A stretch of DNA of 48,469 bases, taken from positions 1 to 48,469 of the forward strand of contig NZ_FOKR01000027.1 of NCBI RefSeq assembly GCF_900112195.1. Reading direction: 5' to 3'. The DNA is from Butyrivibrio sp. YAB3001. Its GTDB lineage: Bacteria > Bacillota > Clostridia > Lachnospirales > Lachnospiraceae. The notes under the pieces are model-generated. The model did not search any database and was not told the DNA's origin. It was given only the letters and a program-made list of their open reading frames with translations. Shown here piece by piece: positions 34,965 through 43,822 of the stretch. Both the position numbers and the translations under genes were made by a program. The stretch's first letter is position 1. Every line of letters starts with the position of its first letter.

Positions 34965-36881
34965 ATGAATAGTATGAAGAAGATTGATTTTAAGAAAATG
35001 ACACTTAAGGACATGGAGGAATATAGTTCTGACAGGCATCTTTCCGGCAAAGAAAGAGCAAGGAACATGTCCATCAAATATAAACTTGCATCCATTACCA
35101 TATTTGTGGCACTGATTCCTATGACAGTGCTTACTATTTTGATGCTCTTTTTTTACAATAGGGCAATCATGCAAAGAGCAGATAAACAGATAGAAGAAAA
35201 TATCAGGATAATGTCTGACAGACTTTCATCTGTCCTTCAAAACGGTGAACTGTGTTCCAATAACCTTACTATTGAGTTTAGTTCTTTCTACAATGACAGA
35301 ACCATGAAGCAGGTAACAAGGGAAAATCGTATAATAAGCCAGTTATCCCAGTCACTGCTGATTTATGATGGAATTTCGTCTATAGTTTATGTTGAAAACA
35401 GCGGAAGAATGTTTTCTACAGATCCTGCGCTTTATGAGATTGCACAGGATGTAAGGGATTCTGAATACATAAAGGAATTGTCTGATAAGGGCGGCAAGAC
35501 AATCATGATGAATCCTGTAAACAATCCAATGGACAGGGAAGATAAAGAGATAATCACCATGGGGAAGCATGTGATAAATATCGTAAGCGGCTCTCCCATA
35601 GGTTATATCTTTATAAATATGGATAAAAACTATCTCATCGAATCTTCACAGAGTGAGATCAGTTACTATTTTCTCTACGATAATGACGGAAATATCATTA
35701 CTGAGACAGAGAAAAAAGATAGCATTTTTACAGATGAGATTTTTATTAAAAATCTTTTTGACAGCAGCGAAAAGCTTATAAAATATAATAAAGAAGCGTA
35801 TCTTCTTGCACGGGATGAGATAAAGAACTATAAGTGGACTGTGGTTGGAATAACAAACTTAAACAAGTTTAATGTTACAGGTAAAGACCTTGGGGTTATA
35901 CTTATCACAACCTGCGGGATTACAGCGGTTTTGCTAATTGTGTCTGTTGTCTTTTCTGCAAATTTCGTTACAAGACCGCTGAAAGTATTGCATGATGGCG
36001 CACAAAAGATCGCTGAGGGCGATATGAGCTTCAGGTTCAGGTTTAAGTCCAAGGATGAGATTGGAAGACTGGGCAGAATCTTCAACTATATGACTCAGAG
36101 AAACTATGAACTATTAAAACAGGTTGATGATGAAGCCAAGAAAAAGAGAGAGTACGAACTTGCGCTTATTCAGGAGCAGGTAAAGCCGCATTTTCTTTAT
36201 AATACTCTTGATATAATCATAATGCTCATTGAGATGAACCGAAGCAAAGAGGCTGCCAGGGTGACGCAGAAGCTGGCAAATTATTACAAGAATTCTTTGT
36301 CAGGAAGCGAAGAGATTGTGACTATAGAACGTGAGATTCAGATAATCAGGGATTATCTCGACCTTCAGACCATGCGATATGGTGATAAATTCAGCTATGA
36401 GATTGATGTGGACGAAAAAGCAATGAATTCACTGATACCCAAGATGACTCTGCAGCCCCTTGTTGAGAATGCAATTTATCATGGAATAAAGAACAAGCCT
36501 GTCTGGGGGAAAATCACTATTTCAGGGCAGATTTCTTTTGATAATAATGATGAATCTATGGGGGAAACTAATGATCATGATGAATCATCAGGCAGAGGAT
36601 ATGTGAGATTATCAGTCTCTGATGATGGCATTGGAATGAATGCAGAGGAACTACAAAGGCTTAATACCTTACTTTCTGTGGATGATATTTTTGACAGTGA
36701 TGAAAAAGAAAAAGCCAGAGAAGCAAAGATAACAGATCATGATTCCATAAAGGGCGGAAGTCATTTTGGACTTTATAGCGTTGCCAAGAGAATAAAGCTG
36801 TACTTTGGAAAAGAATATGGCGCAAAGATAGAAAGCGTTGAAAATGAAGGAACTACGGTGACTGTTATAGTTCCGTTTTAA
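34965..36881 (+). CDS. YesM-like sensor histidine kinase
   Basis: The protein has 638 residues. A cytoplasmic N-terminal stretch (1-38) is followed by a membrane helix (about 42-66), an extracellular Cache-like sensor (about 68-305), a second helix (about 309-335) and HAMP (about 336-390). The His_kinase segment QEQVKPHFLYNTLD has phospho-acceptor His409, and an HATPase domain (LQPLVENAIYHGIK, VSDDGIGMN, HFGLYSVAKRI) closes the protein. An Asp/Glu/Ser-rich insert near 525-545 is unusual within the ATPase domain. No clear ribosome site precedes ATG 34965. With the adjacent response regulator and the transporter upstream, it probably senses the transported sugar or its polymer. Confidence 0.9.
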   Translation: MNSMKKIDFKKMTLKDMEEYSSDRHLSGKERARNMSIKYKLASITIFVALIPMTVLTILMLFFYNRAIMQRADKQIEENIRIMSDRLSSVLQNGELCSNNLTIEFSSFYNDRTMKQVTRENRIISQLSQSLLIYDGISSIVYVENSGRMFSTDPALYEIAQDVRDSEYIKELSDKGGKTIMMNPVNNPMDREDKEIITMGKHVINIVSGSPIGYIFINMDKNYLIESSQSEISYYFLYDNDGNIITETEKKDSIFTDEIFIKNLFDSSEKLIKYNKEAYLLARDEIKNYKWTVVGITNLNKFNVTGKDLGVILITTCGITAVLLIVSVVFSANFVTRPLKVLHDGAQKIAEGDMSFRFRFKSKDEIGRLGRIFNYMTQRNYELLKQVDDEAKKKREYELALIQEQVKPHFLYNTLDIIIMLIEMNRSKEAARVTQKLANYYKNSLSGSEEIVTIEREIQIIRDYLDLQTMRYGDKFSYEIDVDEKAMNSLIPKMTLQPLVENAIYHGIKNKPVWGKITISGQISFDNNDESMGETNDHDESSGRGYVRLSVSDDGIGMNAEELQRLNTLLSVDDIFDSDEKEKAREAKITDHDSIKGGSHFGLYSVAKRIKLYFGKEYGAKIESVENEGTTVTVIVPF

Positions 36882-36901
36882 ATGAAATTGGAGAATTAAC
36901 C

Positions 36902-38470
36902 GTGATACGAATAATGATTGTTGATGATATGCCGATATTTCTTGAATATTTAAGAGGCTGCATAGATTGGAATTCTTATGGATTTGAGATATGTTGTGAG
37001 GCTCATGATGGGAAAGAGGCATTGGAAAAATTAGATGAATACTATCCCGATGTTGTTTTGACGGATATCACAATGCCCTATCTAAACGGCCTTGAACTTG
37101 CGGAAAAGATCACAAAGGATTATCCGGATATTTCAGTTATTCTTATCACCGGAAATAATGAATTTGAGTATGCAAGACAGGCTGTTAAGATCGGAGTCTG
37201 CGATTATATTGTAAAACCTTTTGAAAAAGAAGAACTGATCCTTAGTCTGTTAAAGCTTCAGGACAATATTGGCAAAGCTGTTGAGAGCACGGAAGACAAA
37301 AAAGAAATGAACTATGATGAGCTCAGGGCTCTTATCTATGCTGGTGTTTCTGATGATGAGCAGGCAGGTAAGCTTGAGAAGACCATCTTTGGAAATGTTG
37401 ATGCACAGGGCGGGTATCTTGTTTCGCTCCTTAGATTTGATGCAGATGCTTTTCTGGGAAAAGATACAGATGCCAGAGAAAAGCTCATGAACTGGGAGAA
37501 GCTTATTGCCAGGATGCTTGCTGACAGACTGGATATTCAGGGCAAATTTAGGATTTTCCACGATTTTGAAAATAACATCGTTGTCCTTATGAGATTTGAC
37601 AGAGAAAGCGACCTGGATAGTTATAAAGGATATGAATTATCGGATCTGATCCAGATTATTAAGAGTCAGCTGTCTATTGGAAGTTCAATTGCTATTTCAA
37701 AAGCGCTTTCTTTTCGCGAAGTCAAAAATGCCTATGAGAGATGCCTTAGCTTTTTGAATTCCAAGGGCTATGGACAGCTATGGGATATCAGAAATAATAG
37801 AGAGGAAGTGAATTTTTCTTCCCTTGAGGCGATTATAAGGCTTAATAAAGATATCGAGTCTTTAAAAGCTGATGATGCTGAAAAAGTGCTTACTGCGTTA
37901 TGGGATAAACTTCATACAGACAGAAAAGAAAACGAAAAAGTTTCTTTTACCGACATGAACCTGCTTACAAGCGCCATTAGCATACTCATGACAAATATTA
38001 TAAATTCGGGCTTTTCCATAGAAAAGATCTACGGCGATGGCTTTTTACCTGAAAAATTTATGTCAGAAGCTGGCAATTCAGATCAGATGCTAAAGAATGT
38101 CATATATCTTTATAGAAAGCGAATCGAATTTGAGAAAAATAAGTCTGATTCCAAAACTCACAATGTCGCCCAGGCAGCCAAAGAGTATATCGAAAAAAAC
38201 TACGAAAATGCCAGCCTTTCCATCTCTGATATTTCGGAAACTCTTTGTGTTAATCAGACCTATCTTCGAAAAATGTTCAAAAGTGAAATGAACATGACAC
38301 TGACCGAATATATAACTCAGTTCAGAATGCAGAAAGCAAAACATCTTCTTACAACTACTGACGAGAAACTATCTGTCATTGCTGAAAATGTCGGGTATAG
38401 CGATGTAAGCTATTTTTCAAATGTGTTTAAGAAGTTTTATGGTCAGTCACCCAGAAGTATGAGCAGGTGA
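36902..38470 (+). CDS. YesN-like response regulator with AraC DNA-binding domain
   Basis: The protein has 522 residues, starting at GTG 36902 with GGAG 9 nt upstream. The receiver domain (1-120) has acidic pair Asp8-Asp9, phospho-acceptor Asp55 (VVLTDITMP) and Lys in YIVKPF. A ~280-residue middle region is typical of YesN proteins. The C-terminal AraC-type double helix-turn-helix (about 422-520) has SISDISETLCVNQTYLRKMFK and VGYSDVSYFSNVFKKFYGQSP. It probably activates the upstream ABC operon, whose promoter lacks a good -35. Confidence 0.92.
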   Translation: MIRIMIVDDMPIFLEYLRGCIDWNSYGFEICCEAHDGKEALEKLDEYYPDVVLTDITMPYLNGLELAEKITKDYPDISVILITGNNEFEYARQAVKIGVCDYIVKPFEKEELILSLLKLQDNIGKAVESTEDKKEMNYDELRALIYAGVSDDEQAGKLEKTIFGNVDAQGGYLVSLLRFDADAFLGKDTDAREKLMNWEKLIARMLADRLDIQGKFRIFHDFENNIVVLMRFDRESDLDSYKGYELSDLIQIIKSQLSIGSSIAISKALSFREVKNAYERCLSFLNSKGYGQLWDIRNNREEVNFSSLEAIIRLNKDIESLKADDAEKVLTALWDKLHTDRKENEKVSFTDMNLLTSAISILMTNIINSGFSIEKIYGDGFLPEKFMSEAGNSDQMLKNVIYLYRKRIEFEKNKSDSKTHNVAQAAKEYIEKNYENASLSISDISETLCVNQTYLRKMFKSEMNMTLTEYITQFRMQKAKHLLTTTDEKLSVIAENVGYSDVSYFSNVFKKFYGQSPRSMSR

Positions 38471-38572
38471 AAAATATTTTTTACCTGGACAATATTTGTC
38501 ATTTAATTGTGGTATACTTCTATTCGTAACAAAGAATTCAAGTTGCTCAATAGAGCTGAAAGGAGGGCAATC

Positions 38573-38650
38573 ATGAAACACATGATGACTAACGTAACTA
38601 AAAATATGAATATAAACAGAGGCATGGTTGTCCGCCGTCTATTATTCTGA
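38573..38650 (+). CDS. Small ORF of 25 codons with a perfect ribosome site
   Basis: ATG 38573 follows AAAGGAGGG with ideal spacing, and the frame runs 25 codons to TGA. The peptide is polar at first (MKHMMTNVTKNMNINRG) and ends MVVRRLLF. A -10-like TATACT with extending TGG lies about 65 nt upstream of the ATG. A hairpin terminator lies 50 nt downstream, so this may be a leader peptide with an attenuator or a free micro-protein. I do not recognise it. Confidence 0.5.
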   Translation: MKHMMTNVTKNMNINRGMVVRRLLF

Positions 38651-38701
38651 TTAGTGAATTGATCATTTTTTCCATGAATAAAATAATGGTAGGACATATG
38701 T

Positions 38702-38733
38702 AAGCCTCTGAGAATTTGAGAGGTTTTATTTTG
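38702..38733 (+). terminator. Terminator after the 25-codon ORF
   Basis: Hairpin AGCCTCT/AGAGGTT (7 pairs, including one G-T) with an 8-nt loop is followed by TTATTTT. Confidence 0.65.
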
Positions 38734-38743
38734 ATATCAATAA

Positions 38744-38815
38744 GCGGTAAAAGATACTGTGGAAATCAGTAAAGTCCTTAAGCCTGTTTATAATTACAAG
38801 GGCGGAAATAAGTGA
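38744..38815 (+). pseudogene. Remnant of an rtcB 3' end
   Basis: The 23 codons to TGA 38813 read AVKDTVEISKVLKPVYNYKG..., matching the C-terminus of the intact RtcB downstream (TADIVKVIKPVYNFKA) and of RtcB proteins in general. There is no room for the rest of the gene. It is therefore the scar of a lost rtcB copy, or of a recombination that replaced it with the present gene. Confidence 0.75.
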
Positions 38816-38824
38816 ATGATATAT

Positions 38825-38860
38825 CAGATATAGGTGTGACTACCTATATCTGAATTTTTC
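38825..38860 (+). terminator. Terminator following the rtcB remnant
   Basis: An 11-bp perfect stem CAGATATAGGT (38825-38835) with ACCTATATCTG (38842-38852) and a 6-nt loop, then AATTTTTCT. It probably served the lost rtcB gene. Confidence 0.85.
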
Positions 38861-38993
38861 TAAATGGACAAAGTGTGTCTATGCAAAAGGGTATAATTAG
38901 TATATAGGGATGGAGTTTAAGCAATTGTAACGAAGCTTTTTTTAGTGCATGGTGAGCAAGGTCTTTGAAATCTTGCTCAAATTTGGAGGTTAT

Positions 38994-40280
38994 ATGCAGA
39001 TAGTTACAGGGAAGTATAATAGCGCAAAAATATTCATAGATAAGTGTGAAGATACTTGTATTGAGCAGATAAGAAATTTGCTTGATCAGGAACCTTTCCA
39101 CGATGCAAAGGTTCGTATAATGCCGGACTGTCACGCAGGAAAAAGCTGCGTTATCGGTTTTACCGCAGACCTTGGCGATAAGATAATTCCAAACATTGTT
39201 GGCGTAGACATTGGCTGTGGCATGCTTACAGTGGAACTGGGAAAAATAGATATCGATTATGCCAGATTGGATGAAGTAATAAGGAAGTATGTTCCATCCG
39301 GAAGAGAAGTCAATGAAGGCAGACTCATGAGATTTCCCAAGATACAGGAGATGAAGTGCTATAGAGACCTTGAAGATACAAGAAAGATGGAGAGAGCTAT
39401 CGGTTCCCTTGGCGGTGGTAATCATTTTATAGAAATTGATGTAGACGATGAAGAAAATAAGTATCTTGTAATCCATACCGGTAGCAGACAACTTGGAATT
39501 CAAGTCTGTGATATTTATCAAAAGCAGGCAATCGGCATACATACCGGCAAGGAAGCACTCTGGGATGAAGAAGAACGTATAAAGAAAGAGTATAAGGCCG
39601 CAGGACGAAGAGCAGAAATACATGATGTCCTGATGGAGCTTCATAGAAATTTCAGGCAGACTGCGCCTGATGTTCCTGTTGATCTGTGCTTTCTTACCGG
39701 CAAGTACAGTCAGAATTATCTTTATGATATGAAAATCTGTCAGGAATTTGCCGATGAGAACAGGCACATGATTGCAAGACAGATTATGGAACACTATGGA
39801 CTGGAACCTATAAGTGAATTTACAACAGTTCATAATTACATTGACCATGATTCAAATATTATCCGTAAGGGCGCGGTTTCAGCTAAGAAGGGCGAAAAGC
39901 TACTGATACCAATAAATATGCGAGACGGATCTCTTCTTTGCATAGGAAAAGGAAACGATGACTGGAATCAGTCTGCCCCTCATGGAGCCGGAAGACTCTT
40001 TTCAAGGACAGAAGCATTTAACAGATTCACAGTAGAAGAGTTTGAAAAGACAATGAAAGATGCAGGAATCTTTACAACCTGCGTTAATCATTCCACCCTC
40101 GATGAAAGTCCCTTTGCATATAAGGGAATGGATGACATTGTTAGCAATATTTCCCTAACAGCAGACATTGTTAAGGTAATAAAGCCTGTTTACAATTTTA
40201 AGGCTAATAGTACAACAGTTAAAAAGACAGAAAGACAACTGCAGAAGGAAGCAGGAAATGATTTGGAAGAAAATGGTTAA
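38994..40280 (+). CDS. rtcB: RtcB-family RNA ligase
   Basis: The protein has 428 residues from ATG 38994, behind GGAGG; an in-frame ATG at 38949 is upstream of that site. Metal and GMP-binding motifs are present: GVDIGCGM (Cys75), GGGNHFIEID, HTGSRQLGIQ and SAPHGAGRLFSR. RtcB joins 2',3'-cyclic phosphate or 3'-phosphate RNA ends to 5'-OH ends using GTP and manganese, in RNA repair or tRNA splicing. An inverted repeat GAGCAAG (38954-38960) with CTTGCTC (38972-38978) lies just before the ribosome site and may act as a leader hairpin. A former copy lies just upstream, and an ADP-ribosylglycohydrolase follows 73 nt later. Confidence 0.93.
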   Translation: MQIVTGKYNSAKIFIDKCEDTCIEQIRNLLDQEPFHDAKVRIMPDCHAGKSCVIGFTADLGDKIIPNIVGVDIGCGMLTVELGKIDIDYARLDEVIRKYVPSGREVNEGRLMRFPKIQEMKCYRDLEDTRKMERAIGSLGGGNHFIEIDVDDEENKYLVIHTGSRQLGIQVCDIYQKQAIGIHTGKEALWDEEERIKKEYKAAGRRAEIHDVLMELHRNFRQTAPDVPVDLCFLTGKYSQNYLYDMKICQEFADENRHMIARQIMEHYGLEPISEFTTVHNYIDHDSNIIRKGAVSAKKGEKLLIPINMRDGSLLCIGKGNDDWNQSAPHGAGRLFSRTEAFNRFTVEEFEKTMKDAGIFTTCVNHSTLDESPFAYKGMDDIVSNISLTADIVKVIKPVYNFKANSTTVKKTERQLQKEAGNDLEENG

Positions 40281-40353
40281 GTTAAAAAACTAATAGATTC
40301 CAATAAATGCAGTTTTAAGTATTTAGTTCATCAGAAAATGAGGAGAGAAAATA

Positions 40354-41213
40354 TTGATTGGTGCAATAATAGGTGATATGGTCGGCAGCTTGTACGAATT
40401 TGACAACATCAAGGATAAAAGATTCTTTTTCCTTAAGAAGTACAGCTTGCCTACAGATGACAGTATAATGACGATTGCTATTTCCAAAGCACTTTATGAT
40501 TTTGCCGGAACACCTATCGATACTCAGGAAAAGGAAGAAGAACTATATAAAGCATGTGAAAAATCCATGGTTTTATATGGAAAAAAATTCCCTGATGTGG
40601 GCATGGAGGAGGATTCAGGATGTGGCTTAAGAATCCGGTTAGATGTCCATATGAAAGTTATGGTAATGGCTCTGCAATGAGAGTTTCTTCTGTTGGGTGG
40701 CTCTGTGATTCACTTGAAGATACTCTTAAAGTTGCAAAAATCACAGCTCTTCCAACTCACAATCATCCGGAGGGCATAAAAGGCGCGCAGGCTATTGCTG
40801 CAGGAATATTCCTTCTAAGGACTGGGCATACCAAAGATGAAGTGAAAAAATATATTTCATATACCTTTGGTTATGATCTTGATAGAAAGCTTGACGATAT
40901 TCGTCCAACATACACGTTTCATGTTTCATGCCAGAAGTCCGTTCCCGAGGCAATTATCGCTTTCTTTAAAGGAACATCATATGAAGATGTTATTCGCAAT
41001 GCAGTTTCACTTGGCGGCGATAGCGACACAATTGCCTGCATAGCAGGAGCACTTGCGGAAGTCATCTATCCAATTCCCGTAGAAATACGTGAAAGCGCAG
41101 CTGAGAATATTAGAAGCTTTCATTTGCTACATGAAAGTGATCTTGTTTACTATAATAAAGTTGTTTTGCCTAAGAAGAATAAGGATTTTGGTGAGCAGGG
41201 ATTTAGGATTTGA
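40354..41213 (+). pseudogene. ADP-ribosylglycohydrolase (DraG-like) with a frameshift
   Basis: Two frames together make one protein of about 286 residues. The first part (TTG 40354, GAGGAGAG upstream) has IGAIIGDMVGSLYEF and PTDDSIMTIAISKAL, the metal-binding Asp motif. The second part resumes with WLKNPVRCPYESYGNGSAMRVSSVGW and ends with GGDSDTIACIAGALAEV. They meet at about 40602, where GGC-ATGGAGG would read GGC-TATGGAGG (Gly-Tyr-Gly-Gly) if one base were restored. The family removes ADP-ribose from proteins or nucleic acids. A recent mutation, a sequencing error, or rarely ribosomal frameshifting would explain it; all other residues look preserved. Confidence 0.85.
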
Positions 41214-41273
41214 GTTTGAAAATTATGCGCTATATGAAGGAATTTGAAGATCTGCATATTCCATTTGAAGCAG

Positions 41274-41308
41274 GTGTACACTTTCAATGAATTGGAACGT
41301 GTTAATCT
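41274..41308 (+). promoter_or_regulatory. Shared TGTACA/extended -10 module upstream of the NERD gene
   Basis: GTGTACAC, an 8-bp palindrome (41274-41281), is followed at offset 29 by TAATCT (41303-41308) with TGT extending it (TGTTAATCT). A strong AAAGGAG (41337-41343) and ATG 41353 follow. About 60 nt from the palindrome onward align at roughly 70% with the leader of the peptide array units (for example 45475-45534). The distance from palindrome to ATG is 79 nt here and 80 nt in the array. Confidence 0.7.
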
Positions 41309-41352
41309 TACATCAGCAATAAAACACATATGAGAGAAAGGAGACAAATGAT

Positions 41353-42381
41353 ATGGATAATATTGCAAGTAAGAGAAAGATGCAGATTTTAAAGGACTTC
41401 AAAGATTCAAAAATTATGACTGATGCTGAATATTCAAGAACAGAGGTTGTACCAGAGCTATTGAAATTTCAGAACATGATAGTTTCTAAGGTTTTTGAAG
41501 AAAATCATGGAGAAAATTTAAGAATTTCAGATGTGAAAGCTCATATTAATTCAATTGCTGAGGATAAAGGTATCATTAGTGATGAAAAGGTTCAAGAATT
41601 TAATGCTTTGACTGATGAACTAAGCAAATTGATTGCATGTGAGATTTCGGGAATTGCCGGCGAAAAAAAGATGCAACATAATCTTGATATGATTCAAGTG
41701 AAAAATGAACATCTTGCTAATATTGAGCTGAGAAAAGACGAATACATTTCTGAATGTGATGGAATAGTTGTTACTTCTAAAGCTATTTTTTTATTGGAGG
41801 CGAAGTATTCAATATGTGATATGTCCATAACAACAGAAGGAAACTATTGTAGAGCTGACAATGAGGAAGTTGTTTTATGCAATATTGGAGATAAAGTGAA
41901 TGAGAAGGATTATCTTATTCGTGATGTTTTGAAGAACAATGGATTTTTAAAGGGTATAAAAATCTATAATATTGTCGTAAATGCAAACAACAATACTAAG
42001 CTCTACAATCATTATGGAAGGTATTTAAAAACATGTTTTTGCAATCAAATACATTACATCATTGAAGACTTTCAGGGAGATGATATATATACAGAAGACG
42101 ATATTAGATTTATCACGAATAGATTATTGGAAGCAAGTGAGGTAAAAAAATATCCGATTGATTTTGATTTTGAGAGGTATAAAAATGTTTTTACAGATGT
42201 ATTGGTAATGACAGAAAGTGAATCCGATGAAAATCAAGATGATGATGCTTCTGATATTGAGGTCCTTGATTGGAAGCGCTTGGGGAAAGATGCATTAATT
42301 TTGGCAGCTTTTACTGCATTGGGAGTAATGACGGCGATTGCTAAACATGGTGGAAAGTGCATGAAGACTGGAACCCTTTAA
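41353..42381 (+). CDS. NERD-domain protein (predicted nuclease-related) with C-terminal membrane segment
   Basis: The protein has 342 residues. The N-terminal half is helical and charged with no known domain. The middle holds a NERD-like core: GEKKMQHNLDMIQ...NIELRKDEYISECDGIVVTSKAIFLLEAKYS. This has Asp136 and the E-x-K pair Glu149/Lys151, matching the PD-(D/E)xK-type pattern. After an acidic stretch (SESDENQDDDASD, about 291-303) comes a hydrophobic segment (about 314-332, ALILAAFTALGVMTAIA) likely to be a membrane anchor. NERD proteins occur in plasmid and defence contexts, and nuclease activity is predicted rather than proven. The leader matches those of the peptide array downstream. Sequence is visibly A+T-richer than the core genes, which suggests transfer. 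Confidence 0.72.
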   Translation: MDNIASKRKMQILKDFKDSKIMTDAEYSRTEVVPELLKFQNMIVSKVFEENHGENLRISDVKAHINSIAEDKGIISDEKVQEFNALTDELSKLIACEISGIAGEKKMQHNLDMIQVKNEHLANIELRKDEYISECDGIVVTSKAIFLLEAKYSICDMSITTEGNYCRADNEEVVLCNIGDKVNEKDYLIRDVLKNNGFLKGIKIYNIVVNANNNTKLYNHYGRYLKTCFCNQIHYIIEDFQGDDIYTEDDIRFITNRLLEASEVKKYPIDFDFERYKNVFTDVLVMTESESDENQDDDASDIEVLDWKRLGKDALILAAFTALGVMTAIAKHGGKCMKTGTL

Positions 42382-42412
42382 CAATTGACCATACAAAAAG
42401 GAGGAATTTACT

Positions 42413-42571
42413 ATGAAATTCTTAAATAAAAATAAGACGGGATTTATCGATTCTGTATCAGATAATATGAGAAATGTAAAACAAATCAGGATTTCTGAAC
42501 CGTCTGAAAGCAAATCATTTGTTTTGAAAACTGGGATTGTATTCCAAGATAATATCAAACCAAAGAAATGA
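42413..42571 (+). CDS. Small ORF of 52 codons following the NERD gene
   Basis: ATG 42413 lies behind AGGAGG, 31 nt after the NERD stop codon. It encodes 52 residues, basic overall (starts MKFLNKNKTGFIDSVSDNMR, ends with KPKK), with no signal or membrane segment. It is probably co-transcribed with the NERD gene and closed by the terminator at 42622. It could be a small partner or inhibitor of the NERD protein; I recognise no family. Confidence 0.6.
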   Translation: MKFLNKNKTGFIDSVSDNMRNVKQIRISEPSESKSFVLKTGIVFQDNIKPKK

Positions 42572-42621
42572 TATTGCACACGCGTATATTACGCAGTAAC
42601 AATTAGGTACTAATATGGATT

Positions 42622-42658
42622 GAAAGGCTTGAACTCAATGTTCAAGCCTTTCAATTTT
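42622..42658 (+). terminator. Terminator for the NERD unit, overlapping the 3' end of the WYL gene
   Basis: A 13-bp perfect stem GAAAGGCTTGAAC (42622-42634) with GTTCAAGCCTTTC (42640-42652) around a 5-nt loop, then AATTTTTG. The loop contains the stop codon of the convergent WYL gene, so one arm encodes that protein's last residues. No T-run exists on the - strand side. Confidence 0.88.
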
Positions 42659-43822
42659 TGCTTTCAAATCTTTTATGATTTCATCTTGGAGCGATTTGGG
42701 CTGGATAACGATAGCGGAGCTACCAAATGAATTCAGCCACAGTCTAAAACTGCTTTTACCATATATAGTGTCTTTGTAATATAAATAACCGTCTTTTTCC
42801 TCAAGTATTCCATTAGTATGTATATCATCGATTGCCATATGGACTTTTTTCCATACTCGGTAGTGATCACTAAATCGTACAATTATTTCGAGCGGTGGTT
42901 CATCAAAACAATTGCCCCAAACATTAGGGGAAAGATCCTCTATTTTTTTTGTTAACTGTTCAAATTGTTCGTCAGATATATGGATGTCCTTGACTAATTT
43001 AATTTCTTTTATGTTTTCCAATCTGATAGATACAATAGTAAAATTGTCATTTTTGAAAATTGTTTTAAGTGCTGATTCTTTATTGGGAGTAAAGCCAATT
43101 ATCGAATACTGATTATTATCGGAATTATAACTAATCTTTATTGGAATTACTTTTTCAGTCTTTAAGTTTTCCGGGTTACGAACTGAAAGACGGGATATTT
43201 TTAATAATTTCCGATTTTCGATAGCGTTCTGAGTTTGTGCTATAAAATCAAGAGCCTCGTTGCTTCTGATAAAATCATCATTATCATATTGATAACTGTT
43301 TTTTACATAAAAAAGTTCCTTATAGGGATTAGATAATATTGAAAGATCAGGTTCTTTTTTGGAGAGTTCTGTGAATAGCAAGTGTTCTCCGTATGTCATT
43401 GGAATATAAAAACATGAAGAATAATCTTTCTGTATATAGAGATTTATATGATCAAAACGCCCGGATTTAATGATATTTTTAAATTCCTTTTTATTGCTAG
43501 TATTTATTCCTTCATTTTTACAGTATTCAATTAGTGTAATACATTCATCATTAGATATGTCAGAATCAACACAAAAATTAGTCCATTCTGAGAATGGGCT
43601 GACATTTTTTGAACGTATATTGTCAGATGATAGTATTTCATCTGTGATTTCAGACATTTTTACAGACCATGCTAATATTTCAGCAAAATCGTTTCTTACT
43701 AGTTGGATTGGTAAGTGCAATAAATCATGTAATGAAGATATGCAGACGGGGGATGAGTAAATGTTTTTGTCTAGATATGTAATATATTGTTGTAATCTAA
43801 GTAAAGGCAATTTATAGTTCAT
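42635..43822 (-). CDS. WYL-domain transcriptional regulator, second of a tandem pair
   Basis: The protein has 395 residues. The N-terminal ~60 residues have a winged-helix-like pattern (CISSLHDLLHLPIQLVRNDFAEIL). A WYL-type domain follows (about 195-275, IPIKISYNSDNNQYSIIGFTP...IRLENIKEIKL), with YSIIG in place of the WYLIG core. A WCX-like C-terminal domain follows (EIIVRFSDHYRVWKKVH). The start overlaps the stop of the first WYL gene by ATGA, so the two are coupled. Tandem WYL genes as in PafBC form heterodimers that answer to DNA damage; this arrangement suggests the same kind of two-subunit regulator. Confidence 0.8.
   Translation of the reverse strand: MNYKLPLLRLQQYITYLDKNIYSSPVCISSLHDLLHLPIQLVRNDFAEILAWSVKMSEITDEILSSDNIRSKNVSPFSEWTNFCVDSDISNDECITLIEYCKNEGINTSNKKEFKNIIKSGRFDHINLYIQKDYSSCFYIPMTYGEHLLFTELSKKEPDLSILSNPYKELFYVKNSYQYDNDDFIRSNEALDFIAQTQNAIENRKLLKISRLSVRNPENLKTEKVIPIKISYNSDNNQYSIIGFTPNKESALKTIFKNDNFTIVSIRLENIKEIKLVKDIHISDEQFEQLTKKIEDLSPNVWGNCFDEPPLEIIVRFSDHYRVWKKVHMAIDDIHTNGILEEKDGYLYYKDTIYGKSSFRLWLNSFGSSAIVIQPKSLQDEIIKDLKAKIERLEH

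Noticed and set aside
38844..39848. 334-codon - strand frame opposite rtcB
   Set aside because: It is antisense to clear RtcB motifs, has no ribosome site, and the translation has no recognisable domain.
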